From Allobrachymonas chironomi DSM 19884 (GTDB lineage Bacteria; Pseudomonadota; Gammaproteobacteria; Burkholderiales; Burkholderiaceae_C): 64,000 nucleotides of DNA. The DNA is taken from the NCBI RefSeq assembly GCF_000374625.1, contig NZ_KB894766.1:124001-188000 (forward strand), read 5' to 3'. Numbering within the stretch: the first letter of the stretch is position 1; every line of letters begins with the position of its first letter. Below the pieces are notes generated by a model. The model saw only the letters and a list, made by a program, of their open reading frames with translations. It was not told the DNA's origin and made no database searches. Below are positions 40,090 through 50,493 of this stretch, piece after piece. The translations under genes and the position numbers were made by a program.

Positions 40090-40491
40090 TTATTCGGCTT
40101 GTGCAGATTCTTGTGCTTCTTCTGCAACAGCTTCAGCACGATCCACCAGCTCGACATAGGCCATGGGCGCATTGTCACCAACGCGGAAGCCCATCTTCAG
40201 GATACGCGTGTAACCGCCCGGACGAGCCGCAAAGCGCGGGCCCAGGTCGTTGAACAGCTTCACGACGCTGTCGCGGTCACGCAGGCGGTCAAATGCCAGA
40301 CGCTTGTTGGCAACCGTGTCCGTCTTGGCCAGCGTGATCATCGGCTCGATGACCTTGCGCAGTTCCTTGGCCTTGGGCAGCGTCGTCTTGATGGCCTCGT
40401 GCTCGATCAGCGAGTTCATCATGTTGCGCAGCATCGCCTGGCGGTGAGCGGAGGTACGGTTCAGTTTACGGAGTTTCTTTCCGTGACGCAT
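40090..40491 (-). CDS. rplQ: 50S ribosomal protein L17
   Basis: Large-subunit protein near the exit tunnel, 133 residues, [20 protein letters not shown] start, with a short Ala/Glu-rich C-terminal tail ([11 protein letters not shown]) typical of betaproteobacteria. Last protein gene of the alpha operon, 109 bases after rpoA; that gap contains a hairpin (GGGCAG/CTGCCC) and no gene. Confidence 0.98.
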   Translation of the reverse strand: MRHGKKLRKLNRTSAHRQAMLRNMMNSLIEHEAIKTTLPKAKELRKVIEPMITLAKTDTVANKRLAFDRLRDRDSVVKLFNDLGPRFAARPGGYTRILKMGFRVGDNAPMAYVELVDRAEAVAEEAQESAQAE

Positions 40492-40600
40492 GGTGCTTTC
40501 CTTTCAGTTATTAGCGGGCAGCCGTATCAGGTACTGCCCGGGCACACATTGGGCCGGAGCCCGGAACAGCCTGCACCGCAAGGGGCAGGCAAGGGAGAAA

Positions 40601-41590
40601 TCAGCGCTTTTCCAGACCTGCGGGCGGCCAGTTTTCCAGCTTCATGCCCAGGGTCAGGCCACGGGAGGCCAGCACTTCCTTGATTTCGTTGAGGGACTTG
40701 CGGCCCAGGTTCGGCGTCTTCAGCAGCTCGTTTTCGGTGCGCTGGATCAGGTCGCCGATGTAGTAGATGTTTTCTGCCTTCAGGCAGTTGGCAGAACGCA
40801 CGGTCAGCTCCAGCTCGTCCACCGGACGCAGCAGCACCGGATCGAACTGCGCAGCACTGCGGGAAGCAGGCTGGTCGAACACGTCCAGCACACCGCCTTC
40901 CAGCTGCGCGAACACGGCCAGCTGTTCCACCAGGATCTTGGCGGAAGAACGCACGGCATCTTCGGCCGAAATGGCACCGTTGGTCTCGATTTCGATGACC
41001 AGCTTGTCCAGGTCGGTACGCTGTTCCACGCGGGCGCTTTCAACGGCGTAGCTCACGCGCTTGACGGGCGAGAACGACGCGTCCAGCACGATGCGGCCGA
41101 TGAACTTGAAGGCATCATCGGGATGGTGGCGCATGTTGCCCGGCACGTAGCCACGGCCTTTTTCCACCTTGATCTGCATGTCGATCTTGCCGCCCTGGGA
41201 CAGGTGACAGATCACATGCTCGGGGTTGATGATCTCGACGTCGTGCGGGATCTGGATGTCGGCAGCCGTCACCGGACCGTCGCTGTCCTTGCGCAGGCTC
41301 AGCGTCACTTCGTCACGGTTGTGCAGCTTGAACACCACGCCCTTCAGGTTCAGCAGGATCGCGACCACGTCTTCCTGCACGCCGTCCATGGAGGAGTACT
41401 CGTGCAGCACGCCGGCAATCGTCACCTCGGTCGGGGCATAGCCCACCATGGACGACAGCAGCACGCGACGCAGCGCGTTGCCGAGCGTGTGGCCATAGCC
41501 ACGCTCGAACGGTTCGAGAGTGACCTCGGCGCGGTTGGCGCCCAGCTGCTCGACAGTGATGTTCTTGGGTTTCAGTAGATTGGTTTGCAT
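40601..41590 (-). CDS. rpoA: RNA polymerase alpha subunit
   Basis: Scaffold of RNA polymerase, 329 residues. The N-terminal domain has [20 protein letters not shown] and [14 protein letters not shown]; the C-terminal domain has [12 protein letters not shown]-like region [16 protein letters not shown] and [14 protein letters not shown], which bind UP elements and activators. Encoded after rpsD with a 149-base gap, longer than usual, that contains a perfect ATGCGGC/GCCGCAT hairpin at 41714-41731. Confidence 0.99.
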   Translation of the reverse strand: MQTNLLKPKNITVEQLGANRAEVTLEPFERGYGHTLGNALRRVLLSSMVGYAPTEVTIAGVLHEYSSMDGVQEDVVAILLNLKGVVFKLHNRDEVTLSLRKDSDGPVTAADIQIPHDVEIINPEHVICHLSQGGKIDMQIKVEKGRGYVPGNMRHHPDDAFKFIGRIVLDASFSPVKRVSYAVESARVEQRTDLDKLVIEIETNGAISAEDAVRSSAKILVEQLAVFAQLEGGVLDVFDQPASRSAAQFDPVLLRPVDELELTVRSANCLKAENIYYIGDLIQRTENELLKTPNLGRKSLNEIKEVLASRGLTLGMKLENWPPAGLEKR

Positions 41591-41713
41591 TCTGACTTCC
41601 TCTCAATACCCCCGGCTCGTTACACCGGTAAGGCTGGCGAAGCCCCTGACACTGGATGCAAGGTGTGCCAGGAACCGGATCGGGTGCCTGACGGCGCTCG
41701 CCAGGCAATGGAA

Positions 41714-41731
41714 ATGCGGCCGCAGCCGCAT
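41714..41731 (-). other. Hairpin between rpsD and rpoA
   Basis: ATGCGGC (41714-41720) and GCCGCAT (41725-41731) form a perfect 7-bp stem with loop CGCA in the 149-base rpsD-rpoA gap, directly after the rpsD stop. No T-run, so more likely a processing or attenuation structure than a terminator. Confidence 0.5.
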
Positions 41732-41739
41732 CTTCCGGA

Positions 41740-42363
41740 TTAGCGTGAATACAATTCCACAATCAGCGATTCGTTGACGTCGGCAGCGTACTCGTCGCGG
41801 TCCGGCGTCTTCTTGAACACTGCTTCAGCCTTGTCGGCATTCACTTCCACCCATGCCGGGAAGCCCACCTGGGCAGCCAGTTGCAGGGCTTCGATCACGC
41901 GCGCCTGCTTGGCAGACTTTTCACGCACGGAGATCACGTCGCCGGCCTTGACCATGTAGGAAGGGATATTCACGGCCTGACCGTTCACCAGGATGGCCTT
42001 GTGGGACACCAGCTGGCGCGCTTCAGCGCGGGTGGAGCCGAAACCGGCGCGGAACACCACGTTGTCCAGGCGGGATTCCAGCAGGGACAGCAGGTTGGTA
42101 CCGGTGTTGCCACGACGGCGCTCGGCTTCAGCGAAATAGCGGCGGAACTGACGCTCCAGCACGCCGTACATGCGCTTCACCTTCTGCTTTTCGCGCAGTT
42201 GCAGACCGTAGTCGGAGGTACGCTGGCCGGAGGTGCGGCCATGCTGGCCGGGCTTGGCTTCGAATTTGCACTTGTCGCCGATGGAACGACGGGCGCTCTT
42301 CAGGAACAGGTCGGTGCCTTCACGGCGTGCGAGTTTGGCCTTGGGGCCGAGGTAACGTGCCAC
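41740..42363 (-). CDS. rpsD: 30S ribosomal protein S4
   Basis: Primary 16S rRNA-binding protein, 207 residues, with [19 protein letters not shown] start and the S4 RNA-binding domain ([20 protein letters not shown]). In other bacteria S4 represses its own operon by binding the mRNA. Part of rpsM-rpsK-rpsD-rpoA-rplQ. Confidence 0.98.
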   Translation of the reverse strand: MARYLGPKAKLARREGTDLFLKSARRSIGDKCKFEAKPGQHGRTSGQRTSDYGLQLREKQKVKRMYGVLERQFRRYFAEAERRRGNTGTNLLSLLESRLDNVVFRAGFGSTRAEARQLVSHKAILVNGQAVNIPSYMVKAGDVISVREKSAKQARVIEALQLAAQVGFPAWVEVNADKAEAVFKKTPDRDEYAADVNESLIVELYSR

Positions 42364-42465
42364 AGTATTTTCCTTTGGTTATGTACTACTGCTTTCGGGA
42401 AAAAGCAGGAGCCGCCAACAACGATGAACGGTTGGCGGCAGTGGGCTTGGGTTGGAGAACCGGGA

Positions 42466-42867
42466 TCAGATGCGACGACGCTTCTGGGGACGGCAGCCGT
42501 TGTGCGGCACCGGCGTCACATCAGAGATAGACGTGATTTTAATACCAAGTGCGGCCAGTGCGCGAATGGAGGATTCGCGGCCCGGACCGGGACCCTTCAC
42601 TTCAACTTCCAGGTTCTTGATGCCCTGTTCCTGCGCCGCGCGGCCAGCCACTTCGGAAGCGACCTGTGCTGCAAACGGCGTGGACTTGCGGGAGCCCTTG
42701 AAGCCTTGACCACCGGAAGACGCCCAGGACAGTGCGTTGCCCTGACGATCGGTGATGGTGATGATGGTGTTGTTGAAGGAAGCGTGCACGTGTGCAATGC
42801 CGTCAGCAATGTTCTTGCGGACCTTCTTGCGGACGCGGGATGCAGCGCTGTTGGAATTTTTAGCCAT
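42466..42867 (-). CDS. rpsK: 30S ribosomal protein S11
   Basis: Platform protein of the small subunit, 133 residues; [20 protein letters not shown] and [17 protein letters not shown] are conserved. Ends in the usual [12 protein letters not shown]-type basic tail. 102 bases separate it from rpsD, 19 from rpsM. Confidence 0.98.
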   Translation of the reverse strand: MAKNSNSAASRVRKKVRKNIADGIAHVHASFNNTIITITDRQGNALSWASSGGQGFKGSRKSTPFAAQVASEVAGRAAQEQGIKNLEVEVKGPGPGRESSIRALAALGIKITSISDVTPVPHNGCRPQKRRRI

Positions 42868-42886
42868 GGTGACTCTACGCTCTCAA

Positions 42887-43252
42887 TTATTTCTTCAGGG
42901 ACTGGGCTGCCTTGCGCGGGCCCTTGCGGGTGCGGGCGTTGGTGCGGGTACGCTGACCACGCATCGGCAGGCCACGACGATGACGGAAACCGCGATAGCA
43001 GCCAATGTCCATCAGACGCTTGATGTTCATCGTGGTTTCGCGGCGCAGGTCACCTTCCAGGGTGTACTTGGCCAGCTCGTCACGGATCTTTTCCAGATCG
43101 GCGTCGGTCAGTTCCTTGATCTTCTTGTCGAAGGCGATGCCGCAGGCTTCGCAGATCTGGCGAGCGCGCGTACGACCAATGCCGTAGATCGCCGTCAGAC
43201 CGATTTCAGCGTGTTGGTGCGGCGGAATGTTAATACCAGCAATACGTGCCAT
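42887..43252 (-). CDS. rpsM: 30S ribosomal protein S13
   Basis: Head protein of the small subunit contacting P-site tRNA, 121 residues. [20 protein letters not shown] start and [19 protein letters not shown] end are diagnostic. Confidence 0.98.
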   Translation of the reverse strand: MARIAGINIPPHQHAEIGLTAIYGIGRTRARQICEACGIAFDKKIKELTDADLEKIRDELAKYTLEGDLRRETTMNIKRLMDIGCYRGFRHRRGLPMRGQRTRTNARTRKGPRKAAQSLKK

Positions 43253-43274
43253 GTGATTCCTCTGTTAACTCTGA

Positions 43275-43388
43275 TCAGCCTTGACGCTGCTTGTGACGGG
43301 GATCGGTGCAGATGATGCGCACCACGCCTTTGCGGCGGATAACCTTGCAATTACGGCAAATCTTTTTTACCGAAGCTGAGACTTTCAT
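43275..43388 (-). CDS. rpmJ: 50S ribosomal protein L36
   Basis: A 37-residue protein starting [19 protein letters not shown] and ending DPRHKQRQG. The zinc ligands Cys11, Cys14, Cys27 and His32 are all present, so this is the zinc-binding (C+) form. It sits in its normal place between infA and rpsM. Ribosome site GGAGAGAAG precedes the ATG at 43388. Confidence 0.97.
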   Translation of the reverse strand: MKVSASVKKICRNCKVIRRKGVVRIICTDPRHKQRQG

Positions 43389-43410
43389 TCTTCTCTCCTC
43401 TAATGCTTTC

Positions 43411-43629
43411 TTACTTCGCGCGGAACACGATGCGCGCTTTGGATAAATCGTATGGGGTCAGTTCGACCGTTACCTTGTCGCCCGGCAGAATGCGGATGTA
43501 GTGCATGCGCATCTTGCCGGAAATGTGGCCGAGGACTATATGTCCGTTTTCCAGCTTCACTTTGAAGGTGGCGTTGGGGAGGTTTTCAACCACCTCGCCC
43601 TGCATCTGGATCACATCGTCTTTGGCCAT
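43411..43629 (-). CDS. infA: Translation initiation factor IF-1
   Basis: Binds the ribosomal A site during initiation, 72 residues, [19 protein letters not shown] start, S1-like OB fold with [20 protein letters not shown]. It lies two bases after the secY stop. The ATG at 43629 is used; an in-frame TTG two codons earlier is less likely. Confidence 0.97.
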   Translation of the reverse strand: MAKDDVIQMQGEVVENLPNATFKVKLENGHIVLGHISGKMRMHYIRILPGDKVTVELTPYDLSKARIVFRAK

Positions 43630-43631
43630 GG

Positions 43632-44951
43632 TCAACGTTCCCGGACCGATTTGAAGTTCGCCTTCTTCAATAGCGCATCATACTGCTGCGTCATCAGGTA
43701 GTTCTGCACCTGGGCCATGAAGTCCATGGTGACGACCACGATGATCAGCAAGGATGTTCCGCCGAAATAGAACGGCACGTTGTATTTCAGGATCAGGAAT
43801 TCGGGCAACAGACACACGAAGGTGATGTAGATTGCTCCGACCAGCGTAAGGCGCAACAGCACCTTGTCCAGGTAGCGGGCCGTGTTCTCGCCCGGACGGA
43901 TGCCCGGAATGAACGCGCCGCTCTTCTTCAGGTTGTCGCTGGTTTCACGGCTGTTGAAAACCAGTCCCGTATAGAAGAAGCAGAAGAATATGATCGCAGC
44001 AGCATAGAGCGCAATGTAGATCGGCTGACCCGGTACCAGGGCGGAGGCCGCGTTGCGCAACCAGCGCATGCTTTCTCCGGCGCTGAACCAGTTCACGATC
44101 GTGGCCGGCAGCAGGATGATGGACGAGGCGAAGATCGGGGGGATCACGCCAGCCATGTTCAGCTTGAGCGGCAGGTAGGACGACTGGCCACCATAGACCT
44201 TGTTGCCCACCTGACGGCGCGCATAGTTCACCAGGATCTTGCGCTGTCCGCGTTCCACATACACCACGAAGTAGGTCACCGCAGCCACCACCACCAGAAT
44301 GATCAGCGCCACGATGATGCTCATCGCATTGGTGCGGACCAGTTCCAGCAGACCGGCAATCGCTGCCGGCAGACCGGCGGCAATACCTGCAAAGATGATG
44401 ATCGAGATGCCATTGCCCAGACCACGCTCGGTGATCTGCTCACCCAGCCACATCAGGAACAGCGTACCGGCTGTCAGACTGACCACGGTGGTCAGGCGGA
44501 ACATCATGCCGGGATCGATCACCAGACCAGGAGAGCTTTCCAGTGCAATCGCGATACCGAAGGACTGGAAGATCGCCAGGGCCAGTGTGCCGTAACGGGT
44601 GTACTGCGTGATCTTGCGCTGACCTGCCTGCCCCTCTTTCTTGAGTTGCATGAAGGTCGGCACCACATAGGTCATCAGCTGCATGATGATCGATGCCGAA
44701 ATGTACGGCATGATCCCGATGGCAAACACGGTGAAACGCGACAGGGCACCACCAGAGAACATGTTGAACAGGTTCAGGATGCCGCCCTGCTGCCCGCTGA
44801 AGAGCTGCTGCAGCTGGTCGGGGTTGATGCCCGGAACCGGGATATGCGCCCCGATACGGTACACCACCAGAGCCAGCAGCAGGAAGCCCAGACGGCGACG
44901 CAAGTCACCGTACTTGGGAGCATTGGCCGTGTTAGACAGACTCGTCGCCAC
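43632..44951 (-). CDS. secY: Preprotein translocase subunit SecY
   Basis: Channel of the Sec system, ten transmembrane helices, 439 residues. [32 protein letters not shown] split across TM2, and the [14 protein letters not shown] loop are conserved. Encoded in the spc operon between rplO and infA, as in most bacteria. Confidence 0.98.
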   Translation of the reverse strand: MATSLSNTANAPKYGDLRRRLGFLLLALVVYRIGAHIPVPGINPDQLQQLFSGQQGGILNLFNMFSGGALSRFTVFAIGIMPYISASIIMQLMTYVVPTFMQLKKEGQAGQRKITQYTRYGTLALAIFQSFGIAIALESSPGLVIDPGMMFRLTTVVSLTAGTLFLMWLGEQITERGLGNGISIIIFAGIAAGLPAAIAGLLELVRTNAMSIIVALIILVVVAAVTYFVVYVERGQRKILVNYARRQVGNKVYGGQSSYLPLKLNMAGVIPPIFASSIILLPATIVNWFSAGESMRWLRNAASALVPGQPIYIALYAAAIIFFCFFYTGLVFNSRETSDNLKKSGAFIPGIRPGENTARYLDKVLLRLTLVGAIYITFVCLLPEFLILKYNVPFYFGGTSLLIIVVVTMDFMAQVQNYLMTQQYDALLKKANFKSVRER

Positions 44952-44978
44952 TTTGCGCCTTCTCTATGCTTTGCAAAA

Positions 44979-45410
44979 TCAGGCCAGGCTGCCGCCAGCC
45001 GCCTCGATGGCAGCCTTGGCACCAGCGGTAGCGCCGATACCGGTCAGCTTGACTGCGCGGGTCAGTTCACCATTCTTGATGACCTTCACCACCTTGATCA
45101 GCTGGCCCACCAGGCCGGCTTCTTTCAGAGCCAGCATGTCGACCTGATCCAGACCCAGCTGATCCAGCTCGGTCAGGTTGATCTCGGCGTTGTACTTCAG
45201 CAGATGGGACTTGAAGCCACGCTTGGGCAGACGGCGCTGCAGGGGCATCTGGCCACCTTCGAAGCCGACCTTGTGGTAGCCGCCAGCACGGGACTTCTGA
45301 CCCTTGTGACCACGACCAGCCGTCTTGCCGAAGCCGGAGCCAATGCCACGGCCAACGCGACGCTTGACCTGCTTGGAACCCTCTGCGGGTTTGAGGTTGT
45401 TGAGTTCCAT
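44979..45410 (-). CDS. rplO: 50S ribosomal protein L15
   Basis: 143 residues; [20 protein letters not shown] start and [20 protein letters not shown] are conserved. Nine bases after rpmD. Confidence 0.98.
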   Translation of the reverse strand: MELNNLKPAEGSKQVKRRVGRGIGSGFGKTAGRGHKGQKSRAGGYHKVGFEGGQMPLQRRLPKRGFKSHLLKYNAEINLTELDQLGLDQVDMLALKEAGLVGQLIKVVKVIKNGELTRAVKLTGIGATAGAKAAIEAAGGSLA

Positions 45411-45419
45411 TGTCAGTCC

Positions 45420-45602
45420 TTACAGAACTTTCACCAGATAGGCGATCTTGTTGATCATGCCGCGAACTGCGGGAGTATCCTCCAGCTCGCTGACGCTGTT
45501 GAGCTTGCGCAGGCCCAGGCCACGCACGGTGTCGCGATGGGACTGCTTGGTGCCGATCGGGCTGCGCACCAGCTGCACTTTGACGGTTTGCTTGTCAGAC
45601 AT
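45420..45602 (-). CDS. rpmD: 50S ribosomal protein L30
   Basis: 60 residues, family length. Start [20 protein letters not shown]; the ATG at 45602 is chosen over an in-frame upstream start at 45614, which lies at the rpsE stop. [10 protein letters not shown] is the conserved core. Confidence 0.96.
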   Translation of the reverse strand: MSDKQTVKVQLVRSPIGTKQSHRDTVRGLGLRKLNSVSELEDTPAVRGMINKIAYLVKVL

Positions 45603-45613
45603 GTTTCTCTCCA

Positions 45614-46138
45614 TCAGGCCGCGAAGATGTCTTCCACGCTCTTGCCACGCTTGGCGGCCACTTCGGCCGGAGTCGTGGAATTGCGCAGGGCATCCAGGGT
45701 TGCACGAACCATGTTGTACGGGTTGGACGTGCCATGGCTCTTGGCCACGACATCGGTGATACCCATCACTTCGAACACGGCACGCATCGGGCCGCCGGCG
45801 ATGATGCCGGTACCCTTGGGAGCCGGAGACACCATCACGCGGGCTGCACCATGGTGACCCATCACGGTGTGGTGCACGGTGCCGTTCTTCAGGGACACCT
45901 TCACCAGGTTGCGACGAGCTTCTTCCATGGCCTTCTGCACGGCAGAGGGCACTTCCTTGGATTTGCCCTTGCCCATGCCGACGCCACCGTCGCCATCACC
46001 GACCACGGTCAGTGCAGCAAAGCTCAGGATACGACCACCCTTGACCACCTTGGTCACACGGTTGACCGCGATCATCTTTTCGCGCATGCCGTCGTCGCGT
46101 GCGTCGTCTTGCGGTTTGGATTGCATTTTTGTAGCCAT
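45614..46138 (-). CDS. rpsE: 30S ribosomal protein S5
   Basis: Small-subunit protein affecting fidelity, 174 residues. [20 protein letters not shown] and [20 protein letters not shown] are diagnostic. Confidence 0.98.
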   Translation of the reverse strand: MATKMQSKPQDDARDDGMREKMIAVNRVTKVVKGGRILSFAALTVVGDGDGGVGMGKGKSKEVPSAVQKAMEEARRNLVKVSLKNGTVHHTVMGHHGAARVMVSPAPKGTGIIAGGPMRAVFEVMGITDVVAKSHGTSNPYNMVRATLDALRNSTTPAEVAAKRGKSVEDIFAA

Positions 46139-46150
46139 TTTCGATCCCTC

Positions 46151-46516
46151 TTAGAACTGCAGGCCAGCTTCACGGGCTGCGTCGGCCAGAGCCTTGACGC
46201 GACCATGGTAGGCAAAGCCTGCGCGATCGAAGGCAACCTTCTCGACGCCTGCAGCTTTCGCCTTCTCAGCAATGCGCTTGCCGATCATGGCGGCAGCAGC
46301 GACGTTGCCACCCTTGCCGGCAGCGCCCAGTTCCTTGCGGATGTCGGCTTCGGCGGTGGAGGCAGAAGCCAGCACCTTGGTGCCGCAACCGGAGATCACG
46401 GCAGCATACATGTGCAGGTTGGTGCGATTCACCATCAGGCGCGGAACGCCCTGCGCTGCAATGCGGATACGGGTCTGGCGCGCACGGCGAATACGTTGTG
46501 CTTTCTTGTTCAACAT
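46151..46516 (-). CDS. rplR: 50S ribosomal protein L18
   Basis: 5S rRNA-binding protein, 121 residues. [20 protein letters not shown] start and [20 protein letters not shown] end are conserved. Confidence 0.98.
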   Translation of the reverse strand: MLNKKAQRIRRARQTRIRIAAQGVPRLMVNRTNLHMYAAVISGCGTKVLASASTAEADIRKELGAAGKGGNVAAAAMIGKRIAEKAKAAGVEKVAFDRAGFAYHGRVKALADAAREAGLQF

Positions 46517-46527
46517 GATGCCGTTCC

Positions 46528-47061
46528 TTATTTCTTCTTGGTCTCTTTGATGATCACGCGCTCGTCGGCATAGCGCACGCCCTTGCCCTTGTAGGGCTCC
46601 GGCGGACGGGTAGCACGCACTTCAGCGGCAATCTGACCGACAACCTGGCGGTTGGCACCCTTGATCACAACTTCGGTAGGAGTCGGAGTGACCGCGGTAA
46701 TGCCTTCGGGCATTTCCATGATCACGGGGTGGGAATAACCGACGTTCAGGTTGAGCTTGTTGCCCTGGACGGAAGCCTTGTAGCCCACGCCGATCAGGGT
46801 CAGCTTCTTCTCGAAGCCCTTGCTCACGCCAGTCACCATGTTGTTCACCAGCTGACGCATGGTGCCGGACATGGCGTTGGCTTCACGGGAGTCGTCTGCG
46901 GGAACGAAGGACAGCTTGCCATCCTTGCTCTCGACCTTCACCAGGTTGTTGGCAGCAGTAGCCAGCTGGCCACCGGAACCCTTGACGCTGATCTGGCCTT
47001 CGCCGATCACGACGTCTACACCCTGGGGGATTTCAACGGGCATTTTACCTACACGGGACAT
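46528..47061 (-). CDS. rplF: 50S ribosomal protein L6
   Basis: 177 residues, two repeated L6 domains. [15 protein letters not shown] start; [20 protein letters not shown] near the end is the family signature. Confidence 0.98.
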   Translation of the reverse strand: MSRVGKMPVEIPQGVDVVIGEGQISVKGSGGQLATAANNLVKVESKDGKLSFVPADDSREANAMSGTMRQLVNNMVTGVSKGFEKKLTLIGVGYKASVQGNKLNLNVGYSHPVIMEMPEGITAVTPTPTEVVIKGANRQVVGQIAAEVRATRPPEPYKGKGVRYADERVIIKETKKK

Positions 47062-47082
47062 TCTGTATTCTCCTCGCTTCGA

Positions 47083-47478
47083 TTACGCCACGTAGCACAG
47101 CACTTCGCCACCCACGCCGGCAGCACGTGCCTTGCGATCGGTCATCACACCCTTGGGCGTGGTAACGATGGCGACGCCCAGGCCGTTCATGACCTGGGGC
47201 AGGGTCTTGCTACCCTTGTACACGCGCAGGCCGGGACGGCTGACGCGCTCGATGCGCTCGATGACCGGACGACCGGCGTAGTACTTCAGGGCGATTTCCA
47301 GGACGGGCTTGCCGTCTTCGTTCTTGACTTCAAAACCGTCAATGTAGCCTTCATCCTGCAGCACTTGCGCGATGGCGGCCTTCACCTTGGAAGACGGCAC
47401 GCGGACGCTGGCCTTGCTGACCATTTGTGCGTTACGGATGCGGGTCAACAGATCGGCAATGGGATCACTCATGCTCAT
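47083..47478 (-). CDS. rpsH: 30S ribosomal protein S8
   Basis: 131 residues, [18 protein letters not shown] start as usual in Burkholderiales. In E. coli S8 represses the spc operon at the rplE mRNA; whether the same site exists here was not tested. [18 protein letters not shown] is conserved. Confidence 0.98.
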   Translation of the reverse strand: MSMSDPIADLLTRIRNAQMVSKASVRVPSSKVKAAIAQVLQDEGYIDGFEVKNEDGKPVLEIALKYYAGRPVIERIERVSRPGLRVYKGSKTLPQVMNGLGVAIVTTPKGVMTDRKARAAGVGGEVLCYVA

Positions 47479-47495
47479 TCTTGTTCTCCTGCCGA

Positions 47496-47801
47496 TTACC
47501 AGCTGGCCTTGGTGACGCCGGGGATGCCACCGGCGAAGGCGATTTCACGGATCTTGGCGCGGCCAAGACCAAATTGACGGAACGTGCCACGGGGACGGCC
47601 AGTCAGTTCGCAACGGTTGCGCTGACGGGTCGGGTTGGCATTGCGGGGCAGCTTCTGCAGCGCCAGACGGGCGGCATCGCGCTCTTCGTCAGACTTGCTG
47701 ACGTCGTTGGCGATCGCCTTCAGTTCGGCATGCTTCTTGGCAAACTTGGCGACCAGCTTGGCACGCTTCTGCTCGCGTTGGATAAGTGCAACTTTAGCCA
47801 T
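47496..47801 (-). CDS. rpsN: 30S ribosomal protein S14, zinc-free form
   Basis: 101 residues. The long form lacking the CxxC zinc ribbon; [20 protein letters not shown] and [10 protein letters not shown] at the end are diagnostic. Confidence 0.98.
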   Translation of the reverse strand: MAKVALIQREQKRAKLVAKFAKKHAELKAIANDVSKSDEERDAARLALQKLPRNANPTRQRNRCELTGRPRGTFRQFGLGRAKIREIAFAGGIPGVTKASW

Positions 47802-47809
47802 GTCTTACC

Positions 47810-48349
47810 TCAGTTCTTGAAGGGGAAGCGGAAGCCGGCGAGCAGTGCCTTGCACTCTTCGTCGGTCTTGGCCGTGGTGGTGATGCTGATGTTCAGACCA
47901 CGCAGTGCATCCACCTTGTCGTATTCGATTTCCGGGAAGATGATCTGTTCCTTGACGCCGACGTTGTAGTTGCCACGGCCATCAAAGGAACGGCCGGAGA
48001 TACCACGGAAGTCACGCACGCGCGGCAGCGCGATGTTGATGAAGCGGTCCAGGAATTCGTACATCTGCACGCCACGCAGGGTGACCATGCAGCCCAGCGG
48101 CTGGCCTTCGCGGATCTTGAAACCGGCGATGGCGCGCTTGGCCTTGGTGACAACAGGCTTCTGACCGGCAATCTTGGTCAGGTCAGCCACGGCGTTGTCC
48201 ATGACCTTCTTGTCGGCAACGGCTTCACCAACACCCATGTTCAGGGTGATCTTGGTGATGCGGGGCACCTGCATCGGGGACTTGTAGCCGAACTTCTCGA
48301 TCAGCTCGGGAGCGACCTTGTCGCGGAATTGGTCTTGCAAACGTGCCAT
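47810..48349 (-). CDS. rplE: 50S ribosomal protein L5
   Basis: 5S rRNA-binding protein, 179 residues from MARLQDQF. Two ATGs, at 48355 and 48349, are possible; the second has the better spacing from AAGGTGG and gives the usual 179-residue length. [15 protein letters not shown]-like region ([15 protein letters not shown]) and [18 protein letters not shown] are conserved. The first ATG overlaps the rplX stop. Confidence 0.97.
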   Translation of the reverse strand: MARLQDQFRDKVAPELIEKFGYKSPMQVPRITKITLNMGVGEAVADKKVMDNAVADLTKIAGQKPVVTKAKRAIAGFKIREGQPLGCMVTLRGVQMYEFLDRFINIALPRVRDFRGISGRSFDGRGNYNVGVKEQIIFPEIEYDKVDALRGLNISITTTAKTDEECKALLAGFRFPFKN

Positions 48350-48351
48350 GC

Positions 48352-48672
48352 TCATGCCACCTTGATTTCTGCGCCACTGGACTTGAACACGCGCACCTTG
48401 CTGCCGTCTTCCAGGGTCTTGATGCCTACGCGATCACCCTTGCCGGTTTCCGCGTTGAAAATGGCCACATTGGACTGGTGGATAGGCATGGCCTTTTCCA
48501 CGATGCCGCCCTGCTCGCCCTTCATGGGGTTCGGCTTGACGCGCTTCTTGACCATGTTGATGCCGTCGACCACGAGGTACGACTCATCCTTGCGCAGTGC
48601 CACGGTGCCACGCTTGCCCTTGTCCTTGCCGGCCAGGACAATCACCTCATCGCCTTTGCGAATCTTGTTCAT
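48352..48672 (-). CDS. rplX: 50S ribosomal protein L24
   Basis: 106 residues with a KOW motif ([20 protein letters not shown]). Normal position between rplN and rplE. Confidence 0.98.
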   Translation of the reverse strand: MNKIRKGDEVIVLAGKDKGKRGTVALRKDESYLVVDGINMVKKRVKPNPMKGEQGGIVEKAMPIHQSNVAIFNAETGKGDRVGIKTLEDGSKVRVFKSSGAEIKVA

Positions 48673-48684
48673 GTCTTCTACTCC

Positions 48685-49053
48685 TTACAGGACTTCGGGA
48701 GCCAGGGACACGATCTTCATGAAGCGGTCGCCACGCAGTTCACGCGTCACGGGGCCGAAGATGCGGGTGCCGATGGGCTCCAGCTTGCTGTTCAGCAACA
48801 CGGCGGCGTTGCCATCGAATTTGATCAGGGAGCCATCCGGACGACGGATGCCCTTGGCGGTACGGACTACCACTGCACTGTAGATCTCGCCTTTCTTGAC
48901 GCGACCACGCGGAGCAGCTTCCTTCACGCTGACCTTGATAATGTCACCGACGCTTGCATAGCGGCGCTTGGAGCCACCCAGCACCTTGATGCACAGCACG
49001 GACTTGGCGCCCGTGTTGTCGGCAACCTCTAGACGAGATTCTGTTTGGATCAT
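48685..49053 (-). CDS. rplN: 50S ribosomal protein L14
   Basis: 122 residues starting [19 protein letters not shown]; the ATG at 49053 gives the exact family length, and upstream in-frame codons to 49209 have no family sequence. First gene of this ribosomal cluster: rpsQ, rpmC and rplP, which commonly precede rplN, are absent, and a non-ribosomal gene on the other strand follows. It therefore needs its own promoter. Confidence 0.98.
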   Translation of the reverse strand: MIQTESRLEVADNTGAKSVLCIKVLGGSKRRYASVGDIIKVSVKEAAPRGRVKKGEIYSAVVVRTAKGIRRPDGSLIKFDGNAAVLLNSKLEPIGTRIFGPVTRELRGDRFMKIVSLAPEVL

Positions 49054-49199
49054 TTTTAATTTCCCAACTTGTACCTGGTTGTGCCGCCCCATTGACGACA
49101 CCCCAAAGCCAGTCTTGGGCCCGTCATTCACGCCGCGCTTGCGCACTGCGCTGCAGTTGGGCAGACAAACATCGCACCCGAAATGATGCGAAGCCTTGT

Positions 49200-49228
49200 A
49201 TTGTTGCACAGCTCCCCACCTGGGTCAA
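49200..49228 (-). promoter_or_regulatory. Promoter of the rplN operon
   Basis: On the minus strand TTGACC (complement of 49223-49228) is followed after 17 bases by AACAAT (complement of 49200-49205), a good -35 and a fair -10. The leader to rplN would be about 140 bases. An inverted repeat GCACAGC/GCTGTGC (49206-49212, 49234-49240) overlaps it. The 259-base gap 49054-49312 holds nothing else I recognise. Confidence 0.6.
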
Positions 49229-49312
49229 GCACTGCTGTGCGTTTTTTGCACAGGGACAACATCCTGCCGGCAGACGGCGGATGGTGGAGTCCGACGACGT
49301 ACCATAGGCCAC

Positions 49313-49792
49313 ATGGTCAGCCGTCAACACCCTCTCGAATTTCGCATACCGCCGCCGGTCATCGATGCCGGCTGTGCGCTGTTGATGTGGCTGCTGGCGC
49401 GCGCCACGCCGAAATGGCAACTCCCCTTGCCCGACGGCTGGCGCTGGGGCCTGCTGCTGGCCGGACTGGCAGTGGGCGGGGGCATGGCACTGGCCGGCCT
49501 GATCGCCTTTCTGCGGGCACGCACCACGCCGAACCCGCTGCAACCGCAGCAGGCGTCAACGCTGGTGACAGATGGCATCTACCGCTTCACGCGCAATCCG
49601 ATGTACCTGGGCATGGCCCTGGCGCTGCTGGGTTGGGCCGGCTGGCTGGCACATCCGCTGGCGCTGGCCTGCATTCCACTGGCCATGGCCTGGCTGCAGC
49701 GCTTCCAGATCCAGCCGGAGGAGCGCATTCTGGAGCAGCGTTTTGGCGAGGCGTTCCGGCGCTATCGCCAGCGCGTGCGGCGCTGGCTGTAA
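49313..49792 (+). CDS. Isoprenylcysteine carboxyl methyltransferase-like membrane protein
   Basis: Membrane protein of 159 residues with about four hydrophobic segments. The C-terminal half has the PEMT/ICMT-family pattern: LVTDGIYRFTRNPMYLGMAL, then LLGWAGWLA, then an acidic-basic end ERILEQRFGEAFRRYRQRVRRWL split over the S-adenosylmethionine-binding region. Substrate unknown; bacterial members methylate lipids or are uncharacterised. Start at 49313 by analogy with homologues that begin shortly before the first helix. It separates the ribosomal cluster from the BON/SIS group. Confidence 0.82.
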   Translation: MVSRQHPLEFRIPPPVIDAGCALLMWLLARATPKWQLPLPDGWRWGLLLAGLAVGGGMALAGLIAFLRARTTPNPLQPQQASTLVTDGIYRFTRNPMYLGMALALLGWAGWLAHPLALACIPLAMAWLQRFQIQPEERILEQRFGEAFRRYRQRVRRWL

Positions 49793-49803
49793 GCGACTGC
49801 GAC

Positions 49804-50493
49804 TCAGGGCGTGGTGGTGCCGACGTTCTGCGGCTGCACGCCCGCCGGCGCGGTACTGGTGACCGGTACGCCAGCGCCCACGGGCTGCAGCTGACTCGGG
49901 CTGATGATCTCGAACACCTTGACCACCTTGAGCACGCCGCCGACATTGCGCGCCACTTCGGCCGCGCGATCGGCTTCTTCCTGCGTGACGATGCCCATCA
50001 GGAACACGGTACCGAGCTCGGTCGTGACCTTGATGGCATTGGCGTCGAGCGAACGGGCGCTGACCAGCGCGGTCTTGACGCGGGTGGTGGTCATGCTGTC
50101 GACCGAGCGCTGGCTCAGGGTGGCCGACGGGTTGACGATGACTTCGTTGACGATGCGGCGCACATTGGGCACGCCTGCGGCCACGCTGCTGACCAGTTCG
50201 CGGTCGGCATCGGCCTGCACCTGTCCGGTGATCAGCATCACGCGGTTGTAGCTGGTCACGGAGACACGGCCACGTTGTTGCAGCGCATCGTTGATGCGGC
50301 TGCTGCCGCGCGTCTCGATGCCCTGGTCTTCCAGCTGGGCCCCGGAGGTACGGCGATCCAGCGCCAGCACGGTGGCGCCGGCAGCGCCGCCGACGACCAG
50401 CGGCACGCAGGCGCTCAGGGTGCTGCCCAGCAGGGCGGCCAGGACGGAAACGCGCAGCCAGCGGCCGGCAGCAGTACGGATGGTCTTGTTCAT
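49804..50493 (-). CDS. BON-domain outer-membrane lipoprotein (DolP/YraP-like)
   Basis: Predicted lipoprotein of 229 residues. The signal peptide ends in LSAC (Cys28 region), then two BON domains follow, about residues 50-110 (ITGQVQADADREL) and 125-190 (LMGIVTQEEADRAAEVAR). C-terminus rich in Pro, Val and Thr. E. coli DolP supports outer-membrane integrity. Its ATG overlaps the SIS gene stop by four bases; the group yraN-SIS-BON next to rsmI is a conserved neighbourhood. Confidence 0.88.
   Translation of the reverse strand: MNKTIRTAAGRWLRVSVLAALLGSTLSACVPLVVGGAAGATVLALDRRTSGAQLEDQGIETRGSSRINDALQQRGRVSVTSYNRVMLITGQVQADADRELVSSVAAGVPNVRRIVNEVIVNPSATLSQRSVDSMTTTRVKTALVSARSLDANAIKVTTELGTVFLMGIVTQEEADRAAEVARNVGGVLKVVKVFEIISPSQLQPVGAGVPVTSTAPAGVQPQNVGTTTP

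Noticed and set aside
49206-49253. Plus-strand terminator GCACAGC/GCTGTGC followed by six T
   Set aside because: The loop is 21 bases and no plus-strand gene ends upstream; it overlaps the rplN promoter, so it is better seen as part of that promoter region.
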